Shown here piece after piece: positions 53,485-64,000 of a stretch of 64,000 nt of DNA. Position 1 is the first letter of the stretch, and each line of letters begins with the position of its first letter. Origin of the DNA: Entoloma clypeatum. Taxonomy: Eukaryota; Basidiomycota; Agaricomycetes; Agaricales; Entolomataceae. The stretch spans positions 3,658,001-3,722,000 of the forward strand of contig OY751493.1 of the NCBI GenBank assembly GCA_963565915.1. The letters run 5' to 3'. A model generated the notes under the pieces. That model searched no databases, was not told the DNA's origin, and saw nothing but the letters and a program-made list of their open reading frames with translations. Position numbers and translations under genes: made by a program.

Positions 53485-56296
53485 TTAAAGAATGACAAGA
53501 TCACCACTACACGAATGGCACCAGAAGACATGGGAATCGTCTAAAAATTGAGGACGATGCCCACTGTGATAGTGTGCGTGATTGTATGTTGCACCCTGCC
53601 GGGACCCAGTCTCCGACAGTACAGGCGATGATGCACGCACAGAGGACGCGCGCGACGACGGTCGAGTAAGAGTTACCTCCACCTCACTGTCTATGCGGGC
53701 TTTCAGCATGCTAAGACTGACTAGCCTCTTGTGCCGTGTTTCCACTGACATGTTCTGATCAAAAATCGTACGAGCTAAAGGCGGTGGCGCGCCGAAATTG
53801 CTCGGCGGTCGATGATAGGAACCAATGGATGAGCGACGAATGTCGCTATGTGTCCTGCTAGGCGGTCGAGCGGCAGGAGAGAACGATCTCTGCCCAAGAC
53901 GAGAAGGAGGTCTCGATCGGGACAGCTGCGCTTCTAGCGTACTCACTTGTTTCTGTAACGAGTGGGTGCGAGCGTTCGCGTCAAAGACCGAAGATTCCAA
54001 GGCACGAATCTGAGAATGGGCTGCAGAGAGTTCGAGCGCGTGTTGTTGACGAATTGAACTAAGGAGTTCGTCGTCGAGTGACTGTGGTGTTTCGCCGCTT
54101 GGGGTAGGGGAGGAAGCGACCTCACGTAGGCGTTCGATTTCGTTCTCGCGTGCACTGAGCTCCGCTCGGAGAGCCTCAATCTCATTCTGAGCGCGTTCGA
54201 GAAACTCTTGCCCTTCGTTCTTGGGTGACAAAATCAGTACAAAGAAAAAGGGGACTGAAGGAACAACTTACTTGAGCATCGATCATCGCATCCAGTTCCT
54301 GATGAAGCGCTGATAGTTCCTCCGATTTCGCTCGAGATGACGAATCGAGGCGTTCAATCTCTTCCAGGCGACGGGTTGTATCTTGATGATGAGATGATCG
54401 CTCTGCTTCAAGGTTATGTAGACTGGCATTTGCAGAATCAAGTTCTTCTTGGAGTTCGTCATATGCTTTCTGAAGTTCGGAAGAGTCAGCCAACATCTGG
54501 GCGCGTTCTTTCTCCCTCTCGGAAAGTAGTTCTCGTATGCCTCTGTTGAGTTCCTCCCGCCGTTCAGTGGCCCCGTGTAGTGCAGTTTCTAGCTGAGTAG
54601 CGCTTTCCCCACTATTCCGTAGTTCAAGCTCCAGGAAGCACACTTTCTCCGTGAGTTCTAATTTGACACCAGTGAGCTCCACGGCCTTAGAACGCATTTC
54701 GTCCAAAGAGCGCATGAGGCTCGTTCCTTCTGCCTGGAGGTCTTGCTGAATTTTCTCTGCGTCTTCCGCCCGCCGTGTAGCCAATTTTAGGTCGTTTTGG
54801 GCAGCCTGCAACTGTCGCGTGTTCGAGGCAATAATTGCAGCAGCTTGCGCAAACTTCTCTTGGACCTGTGTTAGTGTTCTTTGGGTAGAGTCAACTTGGT
54901 TCTGTAAATTGGACTTCTCTCTTGCGAGAGAGTCTTTCTCTGACGCAAAAGTGGCCAGTTCCTGTTGTGCTGCAAGGTGTAGCCTTTGAAGGTCTGAGTG
55001 CTTAGCCTCTAGATCAGACTGACACCTGAAGTGCTCGAGGCGTCGAGCTTCAATTTCGTCGCGTTCTATCTTGAGAGTGCTATGTGCCTGGATATAACTA
55101 TTAACGGTCCCCCGATTCACCGATTGGCATAGATATACCTGTTTGAGCTTCGTCAATTGAAATTCAAGCTCATCAGCGCGCTCTTGAGTATTCTTCAGAG
55201 ACCCCTCCAACCGTCCAATGCGGTCGTCATTTTGTATTTGTTCTTCCAAGTCGCGCAGTCTTCGCTGATATTGTTCCACTCCTTGTTTGAAGTCGCTTAT
55301 GGATGAACTTGTTAGTTGAAGCTCGCGCTCCTAGTACGACCGATTAATACGCGAATGATGACAAGTCACTCATGGAGAACCTTTTCCCGCAATCGTTCCG
55401 AGAGCTCCTTTTCCCTGCGTTGGGATTCATAGGCGATTTTTGTTGATTCCTGTGTATCCTTTTCTCGTTGGTGAAACCGCTCCTCTAGACTTTTCAATTT
55501 GCAGTGCTCTTCTTCAAGAACATTTTCGAGATCATGGAACTCTGACGGCCTGCCATTAATAATGCGGGACGACAGATAACATTCTTCTCTTACTAGAGTC
55601 GACACCTTCCAGTCGCTGCAACTCGGCCGTCAGGGACGATTTTTCTGTCACAAGCAGAGATATCGTCCTTTCCTCATTCCGTAGCGCATTCTCCTTCTCA
55701 ATTTCCAATTGTCGAAGCTGCTCTTGCAGTCGTTGAACACTGGCGCGCTGATCTCGGAGAGAAATTTCTGCCTGCTTCAGCTCTTTCAAACTGGGGTAAA
55801 TGTCTGCCGCCAAAGTATAGCCGGTACGTACGAGTCTCCAATACTTGCAATCGCTTTACTTCATCTGCTGAGGACGCGTTCTCGGCATCTAATTGGAGTG
55901 GTGAGGCTTCCGTGGAAGGTGCTGGAGGGGGAGAGGCAATTGATGTTGGCCGCGGCGGAGGCGTAGCTGCTCGGGGTAAGGAGGAGAGCCAAGACGTGTC
56001 TAATGTATCGTCTTTGTTAAACCTGATTTCATGCCATGAAGATGAATCATCCCGAGACCTCGCGGTCCACGTACACGCTACTCAAGTCTCGCTTGTCTTC
56101 CTGGACAACTCCCAGAGGCGCTGGAGAGAGTGCTCTTGCCTGGGTTATGGGCGGCTCGATACTAGATATGCCACCAGCCTTTTCCCGTTGCCGTTTCTTG
56201 AGCTACAGAACGTAAATTGATAAGTCGAATGAGGTTTAGTTATCGCACCATTGCTTTAGCTCTCGCTGCTTTAGCAGCACGATCACCTTCAGACAT
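53485..56296 (-). CDS. Golgin-like long coiled-coil protein
   Basis: Multi-exon, roughly 800 aa. It starts MSEGDRAAKAARAKAM and continues LKKRQREKAG after the first intron, a short basic helix recalling the N-terminus of GM130-type golgins. After a Pro-rich linker comes a very long heptad-type coiled coil (for example ELELRNSGESATQLETALHG, QNEIEALRAELSARENEIER), then a Ser/Arg/Pro-rich segment and a short helix HKRLVSLSMLKARIDSE near the end. The last residues are VFWCHSCSGDLVIL. Golgi tethering is an inference from this architecture; other coiled-coil scaffolds cannot be excluded. Several 5' exons (55360-56296) are small and I did not resolve each junction. Confidence 0.65.
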
Positions 56297-56751
56297 AATT
56301 GTTTCGTTCAAAAAACAAGAACCTCGGAGCCTTTGACTAAATAATTAGTCCGTTGAATAATGATGATTAGTACACGTGGCACTGGCAGGCAATTGAGCGA
56401 CGTGTGAACTGAGTACTGCTGTCCAATAAAAAAATGCATGAAATAGAATTGCCACTATATACTGAGAAAGCTGGGGAGGAAAAAACAGTGGAGAAATATG
56501 TAGCAGTAAAAGTAAGGGAAGGGAAACCAACACTAGGTCACCAGGTTCGCAAGTACTATGACTAAAACAGTAACGACAGACTCTGGGCGTCCATTGTCAA
56601 TTTGGTTCGCAGGTCGGCAAGTGTAGAGGCTTGTGATATTGAATAACAGATAGGAGAATGAGTAACAGGCAGTATCCACAATACGCACGGGGAGTAAGAG
56701 TGACAAGGTATATGAAACGTACTAAGCTGAATTCCGCGTTGAGGTTAAAAT
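56297..56751. other. Intergenic region, about 0.45 kb
   Basis: Separates the golgin-like gene start from the 3' end of the G-beta gene, both on the minus strand. No further coding or RNA signal seen. Confidence 0.45.
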
Positions 56752-58012
56752 TTAAGCCCAGACCTAAGAGGTAGATGTTTACATGACGGCATAAAAAACG
56801 CAATTGACAGGCTCACTCTGAGTGTGCTATCCCAGCTTCCTGTGCAAAGGGCCATCCCGTCGGTGCTGACTCCCAAACAGCTGACTCTGTTTTCGTGTCC
56901 AGTGAGGACACCCACGCGCTCGCCTTTTAGAGTGTCCCAAACATTGCAGGTCCAATCGTCGTAGCCACCAAACAGGATGCGGCCCGAAATTGAGAAGGCT
57001 ACTGAGGTGATGCCGCAAAGGATGTTGTCGTGCGTGAAAGCATTCAGTTCGCGATCAGCACGAATGTCAAACAAACGGCAAGAGGCATCATCCGACCCAG
57101 TTGCAAATGCGTCGCCATTTGGAAAGAACCTGGGACAGAGAATTGCAGTTTTGTGGGAAGATAAAGTGATCACATGACTTACTGTACAGCGTTGATGTCG
57201 GACTCGTGCCCAGTGAAAGTCTGTGTCGCTCGACCACTTCGAATGTCCCAAAGCTTCGCTGTCGCGTCGCAGGCGCCTGATACGAAGACATTTTGATTTG
57301 GGCCAAGAGACAGGCTAAAAATAATCGAGAAAGTTAGACCCTGCAGGATAAGAAAAAAGGACGAACCTCATCACATCACCAGTATGATCACTAAATTCAA
57401 CCACTCTAACACCAGCTTCAATGTCCCAAAGCATGCAAGTCATGTCACCGGAACTTGTTACGATCTGTCGGTCGTTGATGAATCGACAGCAGCTGAGATA
57501 ACCAGAGTGTGCGCTCAGTTCACGGGCACCTCTCGCATTGGTCCCGTCCTTGTTGTTCAAGTTGTATATTGAACAAATGTTGTCAAGGCCACCGCAGGCA
57601 ACAAAGTTGCCTGATGGTGAATAGGCGCAAGTCATCACCCAGCTGGATCGCAAAGGAATTGCATGGACTTTGTTCGTAGTGTAGGCATCCCAGACAATGA
57701 GTTTACCATCTTGCGAAGCGGATACAAGATGTCTCCGGTCGGTTGCCCAGTGCATCGCATAAATCTTGGCCAGGTGACCTCGTAACGCGCGCCGCGGACG
57801 CATAACAATACGAGGTAAGGCGTCAACCTCTGCAGCCATTGCGCGCACTAGAAAGCGGTCATGTCGGAGCCGTGAAGGAAGGGAGTGGCAATGAACTCAC
57901 AGCTACTGTCGGCTGAAGATTCTTTCTTCGCACGAATCTTTTCCTTCAAGCTTTCCGCCTCTCTGCGGGCAGCTGCAATTCTCTCCTGGATATCACCTTG
58001 GTTTTGAGACAT
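56752..58012 (-). CDS. GPB1: Heterotrimeric G protein beta subunit (WD40)
   Basis: Signal-transducing beta subunit of a heterotrimeric G protein (pheromone, nutrient or cAMP signalling in known fungi). Exons 57901-58012, 57367-57847, 57183-57314, 56817-57129 and 56752-56763 join in phase, giving 349 aa, the standard length. It has an N-terminal coiled-coil helix ([20 protein letters not shown]), then seven WD40 blades, for example [74 protein letters not shown] and [13 protein letters not shown]. The final exon encodes only Val-Trp-Ala after TLR, giving the usual closing Trp. No defects. Confidence 0.95.
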
Positions 58013-59960
58013 AGCTATGATTATGTGTCAGAATGAGAAAGCTGCGAAGGTGAAGTAAAATGAGATGGGTTCAGCTTAGGTCTGCTAGCATTCAAGGCAG
58101 CCACGTACCGTTGTTATGATTGGATAACAAAAGACAGGAAACGGGCGGCACGAATGTCGGCCTGAAGGCGAACCGCGACAGAGACAGATATATTATATGC
58201 GTAAGCAGGGTTTGGCGACGCCTTTAACGACAGCGGCGGAGTCGAACTGTCAAAGTCGGTTGAAACGACGAGGGGGTGGGGACAAAGGTGTGAGTGTACA
58301 GCCAATCCGGAACTGATGGAATGATCTTGCCAATTGCTGACCACGACACCCGCAAATTGCCGCCAAGTTCCGACTCCGTCCCAAAATCTACCAGCGGACA
58401 CCACAGGCTTTGCGCAATTTCGAAGGCTTTAAATTTCTTCAGTCGATGCTTTGAAGACCTGGTCATGCTCCTTCCATTTTGTATCATCTTTCTGATGCCC
58501 CTGTCGGCGTCACAGGTAGCCACACCCCATATTCCCTTGTCAATCGAAAGTCCGAACACAGCTATCGACTCGGTGGTGTTTCGGTATCGGAGCTTTAAAT
58601 GCCTCGTGATTAAGTATATCATCCTGGCATCACTTAGGTTGAACTGTGCGGATTTGTCCTGGTGTCGTATTTTTGGAAAACCAGTCACCTTTCTTCCCTG
58701 GGTAAACACAGGGCATGACAAGATGTGAAAGCCTTCTCTCGAAAAACCTCATGAAGGTCATCCGAAGTCAGCCAGCCTCCACTGCACGAGTTGGGTTCTC
58801 AAAACTCAAAGGCTGTGTGGCATAAACAATTCATCGGATAAACAATGCCGAGGTACTAGGAGGCCATAATGCCGAATGCCGAAAGCATATGAACTTGACG
58901 AGCTCGACGTTGCTCAGTGGTACATAGATTATTGAGAAACCCACGACTGTCCATCTACCGGCTGGCGTGCGTAGACATGGAACGCCCACATGCCTATTCT
59001 CTCGAGCTACTGATGTTCCTATACAACTTATAGGCCTCAATTTCAGTGCATTCCTTACTGCCGAGTCTGAATCGAACATTTACTGCTTCTCGGAAGTATG
59101 CCCAAGTGCACAGGTTCGTTATATACGATACCCGACGACGAATTCGAAGGACAAGTGCCTGCTGAGTCAAAGCAATAATCCATCGTGATGATCGCGGACG
59201 GTAATCCCTTTCCCTGCAGTGGGCTCATCTCATTCATTAACTTTGTTAGGGCCTTCGTCTCCGTAACATGTATGCAAGAGCATTTAATCCTATTCATCGT
59301 CCAAGAGACTCAGATCGCTCATTTTAGTCCTCCTATATAGGTGTTAACCACTTGCTGGGCCGCCCTCTGTCGGGATTGATCATCGTTCTTCGACCCCTTC
59401 ATAATAAAGTCGTGAGGGGGAGTTATTTTTTATCTTTCATTTCTCTTCCTTTTGCACTCAAAAACTTTAACTCGCTCCCCCTGCTACTCTGCCTTTTGGA
59501 TGTCAGGAGACCATTATCGACTTCGGCTCAGAATTGAAAATTTCTCCTCCAGTTTGGGCGCAAAATTATCACCAGCCTCTGCCCCGCCGAACAATCTCGG
59601 AAACCGAGATTTTGCCTCGTTATCGCACTACTTTTTTTTTCAGACAGCACTGGGTTTCTTCCCTCTCCGTTCAACTTGTCCCATGTGCAACGCTGCAGAA
59701 ATGTCCTCAGCTATCCGCTTTGAGGTCCAGGAGTATCCCCGAGACATCGCAACAGCTTCAATAGCTTTCTGGTCATACCAGAGCTTCAACAGCTTCTCGG
59801 TTACCGCAACAGCTACCACTTCTATACAGCTTCCCGCCGACAGTCGTTTAAAGAGGAGGCGAAAAATGGTTCGTCGACCTCATCCACCCACAGTCGCACT
59901 GTTGAACTCCACTATTTGACGTCGAAAGCAACCCTCCAGTGAATTATTAATTACAGCGCA
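58013..59960. other. Intergenic region, 1.9 kb
   Basis: The largest stretch without a supported gene. Overlapping open frames exist at 58224-58721 (minus, 165 codons) and 58294-58728 (plus, 144 codons), and on the plus strand at 59452-59919. None shows recognisable motifs, and the first two are mutual antisense shadows, so at most one is real. Confidence 0.4.
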
Positions 59961-60292
59961 ATGAGCGACCAAGGAAGTGCGTATCACACTCGACCCACCA
60001 CCAAAATATTCACTTTCTCCCCGACTTTAGACTATAGAAACCAATTGAACACCGTTGGTCAACGACGAAAACAACAAGTGACCTATGAGATGACGCGCAC
60101 TGGACCCGCACACCAGGAAGAATGGACCCCCACAGCCTATTGCACGTTTCTTCCTACATATGCTGCGTTAATTGACATTTACATTTCATTCTAGTGGGCG
60201 AAGAGGCATGGGCACAAGGCAAAGGACGTTCCAAGAAGGAAGCTCAAGAACAAGCTGCTTATAATACCATTGTCCTTATGGAGAGCTCTTAG
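59961..60292 (+). CDS. Single-dsRBD mini-protein 1, 74 aa
   Basis: Predicted dsRNA-binding protein made of a single domain. Exons 59961-59976, 60031-60141 and 60195-60292 join in phase. The product starts MSDQGNYRNQLNTVGQRRKQ, then has TYEMTRTGPAHQEEWTPTAY, and ends with GKGRSKKEAQEQAAYNTIVL. The helix-1 Leu-Asn, the beta1-beta2 GPAH loop, and the helix-2 start SKKEAxxxAA are the canonical dsRBM landmarks, and the KK residues that contact the RNA phosphates are kept. The second intron (60142-60194) must begin with GC to hold frame, at the same codon position and phase as an intron in the two sister genes. First of a tandem array on the plus strand. Confidence 0.82.
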
Positions 60293-60974
60293 ATTATTTT
60301 CGAGGTGGTCGTTTTCCAAACATAGACGATGAATTTGCGACTGACAGAAATATTTACTAGGATTGTAAAGCCATCGACTTAACAGATGTAACTTAATCAT
60401 GATAACCTAACCTGAAAGTCGATTTATTTTCGGCTGGTATCAATATAATCGTTATTTACTGGTATTTTCTTTTTTCCATTTAATACAATCTGAAGATACC
60501 ATCCTCAGGCCATTCCATGATTGTCGAACTCGCGGTCCACACTGAACGTCAATGTGTGCTTCTACCATGAGGATTCCACGGCACGACGAGTAACGTAGCC
60601 GGTGTCACCGTTCAAACAACAGTTACATGTCTTATCACCCAGCTCCGAGTGCACCAAGCCCAGTGACCACGAATTGTTCTAGGTGACGACTGAACGTGTC
60701 TGCGCAGGCATACTACGCATGCTGCGGGATATTTGACGCCCGCTTCATCTTTGACGGCTTCTACTCTCCTCAGATTCCGACACTCCCGCTATTTCATCTC
60801 CAAGTTCCACCGTGTCTCCAAATGAATGACTGCTCGCCCGCAGGTTCAAGTAAATGAAACCATACAGGGTCATGTCAGAACGTCTCAGCAGCAATGCAAG
60901 AATCCTTGCGCAGAGGACCCATCATCGTCATATAAAGCGGGTCGCCAGCATCATGGCCTCATCCTTGGAAGAAA
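60293..60974. other. Spacer in dsRBD array, with TATA-like box
   Basis: About 0.68 kb without coding signal. TATAAAG at 60931-60937 lies about 40 bp upstream of the next start codon and may be its core promoter. No dsRBD remnant was found in the spacer. Confidence 0.4.
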
Positions 60975-61366
60975 ATGTCGAAAGGTATGTGCAGAGTGTT
61001 TGTAGCGGGTAGAGGGCTGATGACTTCTGTTAGCGACTGAGGGGACGTCCGGTCTGAACATCTGTACGTTGCATTCCGTCGTTCGATTTTCTATCTCCTG
61101 ACACCTTCCAGATCTCCAGGGAATGGGCCGACTAGGCGCGCTCAGCTGGGTGGAATCAACTACTGGAAAGAAGCATGAACCAACTTGGACAGCGATCTGC
61201 AAAAGTGAAGATTAAAATTAATCGTATTCGAAAAGTGTTTCTGATCCTGCTCTTCTCAGTTAACGGAAAGGAACGTGGAAGGGGCACTGGCAACCGGAGA
61301 GATATCGCAAAAGACCGTGCCGCAGATGAGGCTCTCGCATCGTTGACCACCGACGGAGCATTTTGA
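60975..61366 (+). CDS. Single-dsRBD mini-protein 2, 79 aa
   Basis: Exons 60975-60984, 61034-61063, 61112-61204 and 61260-61366 join in phase over introns of 49, 48 and 55 nt. The product begins MSKATEGTSGLNIYLQGMGR, then LSWVESTTGKKHEPTWTAIC, then INGKERGRGTGNRRDIAKDR and AADEALASL. This is a complete alpha-beta-beta-beta-alpha dsRBM: LN and Q in helix 1, the GKKHEP loop, WTA strand, and the AKDRAADEAL helix 2. The usual SKK at the start of helix 2 reads NRR, still basic. An upstream in-frame ATG at 60953 does not give the right phase, so ATG 60975 is preferred. Function inferred as dsRNA binding; role unknown. Confidence 0.85.
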
Positions 61367-62219
61367 AAGGCTCATCTGAGTGACTTATATTCAATAGAGC
61401 CTGAAACCCGGTTCCTACCTCTCATTGTTACCATACTTCAGGAGCCTGTGGATCAGCTGGTTGTTTGTATATGCTCGCCATAAGTGCGTGCATCCTCAGA
61501 TAATCTTCAAGATTTGCCTCAGCGAGGCAACAATGACTGCGCGACTCACGAACTCCTCATTTAGATCAATGCCTAAGAATGTGTACCGGCCTTCCGGCCC
61601 ATCAAAATCTCCATGCCTCATGTTTATGGACTTTTGTTCGCCTGTCTCCCGAAATCTCTGAAAGTCAAGCAGTACTCAACTTCATCATAGACGCCATCCG
61701 AGTCACATCGTATGCGACTTGATTGATACATTGGTAAGGTCTATGACCGAAGTCCGTTCAGAGCGGGTTCAATAAATAACTTCACAGACTAAACAAAACC
61801 CGCTCAAAATCTGGACGAAAAAGTTCTTCTGTGGGTCGCTGCCTGAATGTAGTCGTTCCGGCAATACTGGTCTGATTGCTGCCAGCGATCGGAGAAACAA
61901 CCCAGGGGAATTTATGGGAGAATACTTGCTTGAAATGTCGATTGTTGCTTATCTCTTTCCGCCGTGCTTTTTTTTAGGGAACCAACGCACAGTTTGTGTT
62001 TCCACACATTCTCATCATTACGTCCGGAGCTGCGTATCTCGACTTCAGACATTAAGGTGATAGTTATCACTGCATCCATTTGGTATGCCGGAGTAGAGGG
62101 GAAAGACCGGTCGGTCGACCCGGAAACTTGAAAAGGGACCTCTACAAAAAGGCCAAGTTCTTGGACTAGCCTAGCCGCATATCCCTCCTGCCCATATCAG
62201 AGCCGATTGACTGGCAACG
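61367..62219. other. Spacer in dsRBD array, 0.85 kb
   Basis: No dsRBD-like sequence or other coding exon was recognised. A frame at 61425-61661 has no conserved features. Confidence 0.4.
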
Positions 62220-62661
62220 ATGACAAGTGAGTAATTTACGCGTGCTCTTTATTAGACGTACTACTCACTTGGCCCCCAGATCACATCACATCCCTACATA
62301 ACCGTCTGTCTATATGCGAAGTCTACACATTACCTGGAATCTGATGTTTTGCAAGATCTTCAAGGTCGGGGAAAAGCACATCTACTGAGCTACGTCGAGT
62401 CATCGACTGGATCATCCAACGAGGCCACCTGGACTGTACATTGCAAAGGTGATTCGAGCCATGATCACATCGTGATCTTAATTTGAGGTATAATCAAGTA
62501 GCAGGCGAGGTCGTAGGTACTGGCACCGCTCCACAGAAGTCAGCGGCGAAGCAAGCTGCCTCTCAACAAGCCTTGAAGGTTTTTTTTTTTTGATCGATCG
62601 ACCTTTAGCCGGTGCTCATCCCGCCGAACTTCCACAGGCTTTGGAAAGCGACTCCAGGTGA
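62220..62661 (+). CDS. Single-dsRBD mini-protein 3, 75 aa
   Basis: Exons 62220-62226, 62280-62303, 62356-62448, 62499-62578 and 62638-62661 join in phase. The product begins MTNHITSLHNHLQGRGKAHL, then SYVESSTGSSNEATWTVHCK, then VAGEVVGTGTAPQKSAAKQA and ASQQALKALE. All dsRBM elements are present: LHNHLQ helix 1, the SSNEATW loop and strand, GTGTAPQKSAAKQAA leading into helix 2. It is clearly closer to mini-protein 2 (LQG helix, YVES strand) than to mini-protein 1. The central exon is 93 nt, exactly the same as in mini-protein 2. The last intron starts with a 12-T run right after its GT-rich donor. Confidence 0.85.
62580..62591 (+). repeat. T-homopolymer (12 nt) at the start of an intron
   Basis: A run of T directly after the donor of the last intron of dsRBD gene 3. 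Homopolymers like this are prone to length variation and sequencing error, but an intronic change here would not alter the protein. Confidence 0.8.
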
Positions 62662-63272
62662 AGAAGGATTTGATGTGTCCTCGACCATAATTTGCGACCC
62701 AGTCGGATCCTCGATAACGTATGACTTCCTTAGTATCACCAGACCAATTTAGCCTGTACGGATATCATTTCCACTCCTGAAAGTTGTTAATCTAGCAGTA
62801 TGACTTGTATATGACACCTTCTGAGAGTTATTTACCTCTACACATGCCAATTTCATCCTCGCAGGTGCCGCGGAGTTTACTCACATACATCTGTTCTCAC
62901 GATTCTTCTTCACAACCAACATGTTTCGACGTGTCATACCGTACTTGGTGGCAGCAGCGACAGGTCAGTGAAGTTCGATGCATAGACATGATATTTGTGA
63001 CTCTGCACGTTGTAGGCGTCGTGTCCGGGATTTACATCTTCCAGCCGCTGGTCGAAAATACTGAGGCCACTCAGTACGTAATGATGAGTTTGAACGGAGT
63101 GTCATGAGGTTCTATGACTGACATATGAGTCGAGAATAGATTTTATGAAACAGAGTCCAGTATGACGGTATCAAAAAGCAAGGCAAATAATGCTATAGTG
63201 TCTCACAAGGATCCGGATACCAGCAGATAGATGTTAACGCGCAAGGCGCAGCTGCATATATATTTCCCTCGA
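62662..63272. other. Intergenic region, 0.6 kb
   Basis: Between the last dsRBD gene and the 3' end of the SAD1-like gene (convergent). A 100-codon plus-strand frame at 62805-63107 shows no family features. Confidence 0.4.
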
Positions 63273-64000
63273 TTATGATTGCATATCAATATCCCCTTTA
63301 TGATTCTCCCCATTGCCAGGACTTCTCCTTTCCCAAATCTAAGAAGGCGCGTTTGCCGGGCATTTCATATGATGCAGGACGTCACGCACCTGCAAAACAG
63401 TCTCGCCAAGGAATATCATCTCTCTCCGCGTCTCCTCCACGATCAAGTCTTGGATCATGAACCACCTCTCGCTCTCATTTCCTCCACCAGCAACCCGGAG
63501 GTGTACTTTCCAAACTGTGTTTTCCTTATCTCTTGTTGTTCCCGCAACTGACTCATGCGTTACATTTGCGATCAGATCGTATAACGTTGATAAATTGCTT
63601 GGAGGAGCATCAACGTCTGCAAAGCTGTCAGTAGAGGGTCAGGTAATATGACACGGGAAAGACGCGCATTCTCTAAAATCTAGGCCCCGGAGAGGGAAGT
63701 TAACAATCGTGGGGTTCTTCTCTTCAATGAAGATATTCTTGGTGAATCGCTTGAAATGCAATATTATATACGGGGGTAATTGTTGACATTTGTATCGCCG
63801 AAGTTGCCCAAGCGATTCCTGACAGATGGTTAGGCTTGGGTTTCTGCGCGTATTGTTTTCTCTTACTTGGGTGGTCCGCCCATCGTACTTTGCCAAGACG
63901 GTATGTATGCCAACTTGAGGGATGATATTTTTCTCTACAGTATCTTGGAATAGAGGAGGTGGTGGAAGATCGACGGCAAGGAAGAGGAAAGGTGACACCG
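63273..64000 (-). CDS. SAD1: SAD1/USP39-like splicing factor, 3' part (gene continues past the window)
   Basis: Ubiquitin-hydrolase-fold component of the U4/U6.U5 tri-snRNP that is catalytically inactive in known orthologues. Only the C-terminal exons lie in the window: 63867-64000 (cut by the window end), 63668-63818, 63390-63616 and 63273-63338. Landmarks: PFLFLAVDLPPPPLFQD, NIIPQVGI and VLAKYDGRTTQ, then LRRYKCQQLPPYIILHFKRF, NPTIVNFPLRGLDFRE, YDLIANVTHES, RWFMIQDLIVEE and MIFLGETVLQIWERRSP. The intron 63617-63667 must start with GC to restore the conserved FREYVD motif. The 5' part lies beyond coordinate 64000. Confidence 0.9.

Noticed and set aside
58224..58728. Overlapping frames of 165 (minus) and 144 (plus) codons
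   Set aside because: They are antisense to one another, show no known motif, and no splice partner or conserved block was found. At most one can be real; neither is supported.
60953..60984. Upstream ATG for dsRBD gene 2
   Set aside because: Its phase at the first donor would lead to a stop two codons into exon 2; the ATG at 60975 keeps frame through all exons.
63275..63651. Plus-strand open frames that looked like a possible fourth dsRBD copy (a stretch with HLQNSLAKEY)
   Set aside because: The opposite strand encodes the well-conserved C-terminus of SAD1/USP39, so the plus-strand frames are antisense shadows.

Overview
The window reads as nuclear DNA of a filamentous basidiomycete, most likely an agaricomycete. 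Genes are tightly packed on both strands, proteins are eukaryotic, and nearly every gene is cut by short introns (about 46-67 nt, GT..AG, with a minority that appear to be GC..AG). No rRNA, tRNA, operon or CRISPR was recognised. Exon coordinates were worked out by hand from splice motifs, reading phase and agreement with known protein families. They are predictions, usually good to a few bases.

Layout. 1-5 kb: two lineage-type proteins of unknown function. 5.4-8 kb: a neuroguidin/Lcp5-like rRNA-processing factor, divergent from an APH/methylthioribose-kinase-like enzyme. 8.1-14.8 kb: a Rad5-type SNF2/RING DNA-damage-tolerance helicase, divergent from chaperonin subunit CCT-eta. 15.2-18.1 kb: mitochondrial ribosomal protein of the Bot1/Mrps35 family, divergent from an eEF2-lysine methyltransferase. 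18.2-19.6 kb: a Wss1-like WLM metalloprotease. 20-23 kb: a large SAM methyltransferase-like protein. 23.2-24.8 kb: splicing factor SF3b5/Ysf3 and an Lrp1/C1D exosome cofactor, with start codons only 37 bp apart. 24.9-28.5 kb: an F-box/LRR protein and a tiny HMG/YABBY-like protein. 29.2-37.4 kb: VPS33 and the phospholipase NTE1. 37.5-38.1 kb: a 526-bp non-autonomous transposon (MITE) with TA target duplication. 38.1-43.4 kb: a mitochondrial methylisocitrate lyase-like enzyme and a UBE2O/BIRC6-like E2. 44.3-53.3 kb: an unknown protein, an Nvj2/TEX2-like lipid-transfer protein and another unknown. 53.5-58 kb: a golgin-like coiled-coil protein and a G-protein beta subunit. 59.9-62.7 kb: three tandem genes, each encoding little more than one double-stranded-RNA-binding domain (74, 79 and 75 aa). 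63.3 kb to the right edge: the 3' part of SAD1/USP39.

Most genes are housekeeping functions for RNA processing, DNA repair, trafficking and ubiquitin or SUMO-linked turnover. The parts most worth a second look are the dsRBD mini-gene array, the Rad5 Walker A motif that appears to be assembled through 5-nt and 3-nt microexons, the 6-nt microexon in the Wss1 homologue, the set of GC..AG introns, and the MITE placed between two genes.
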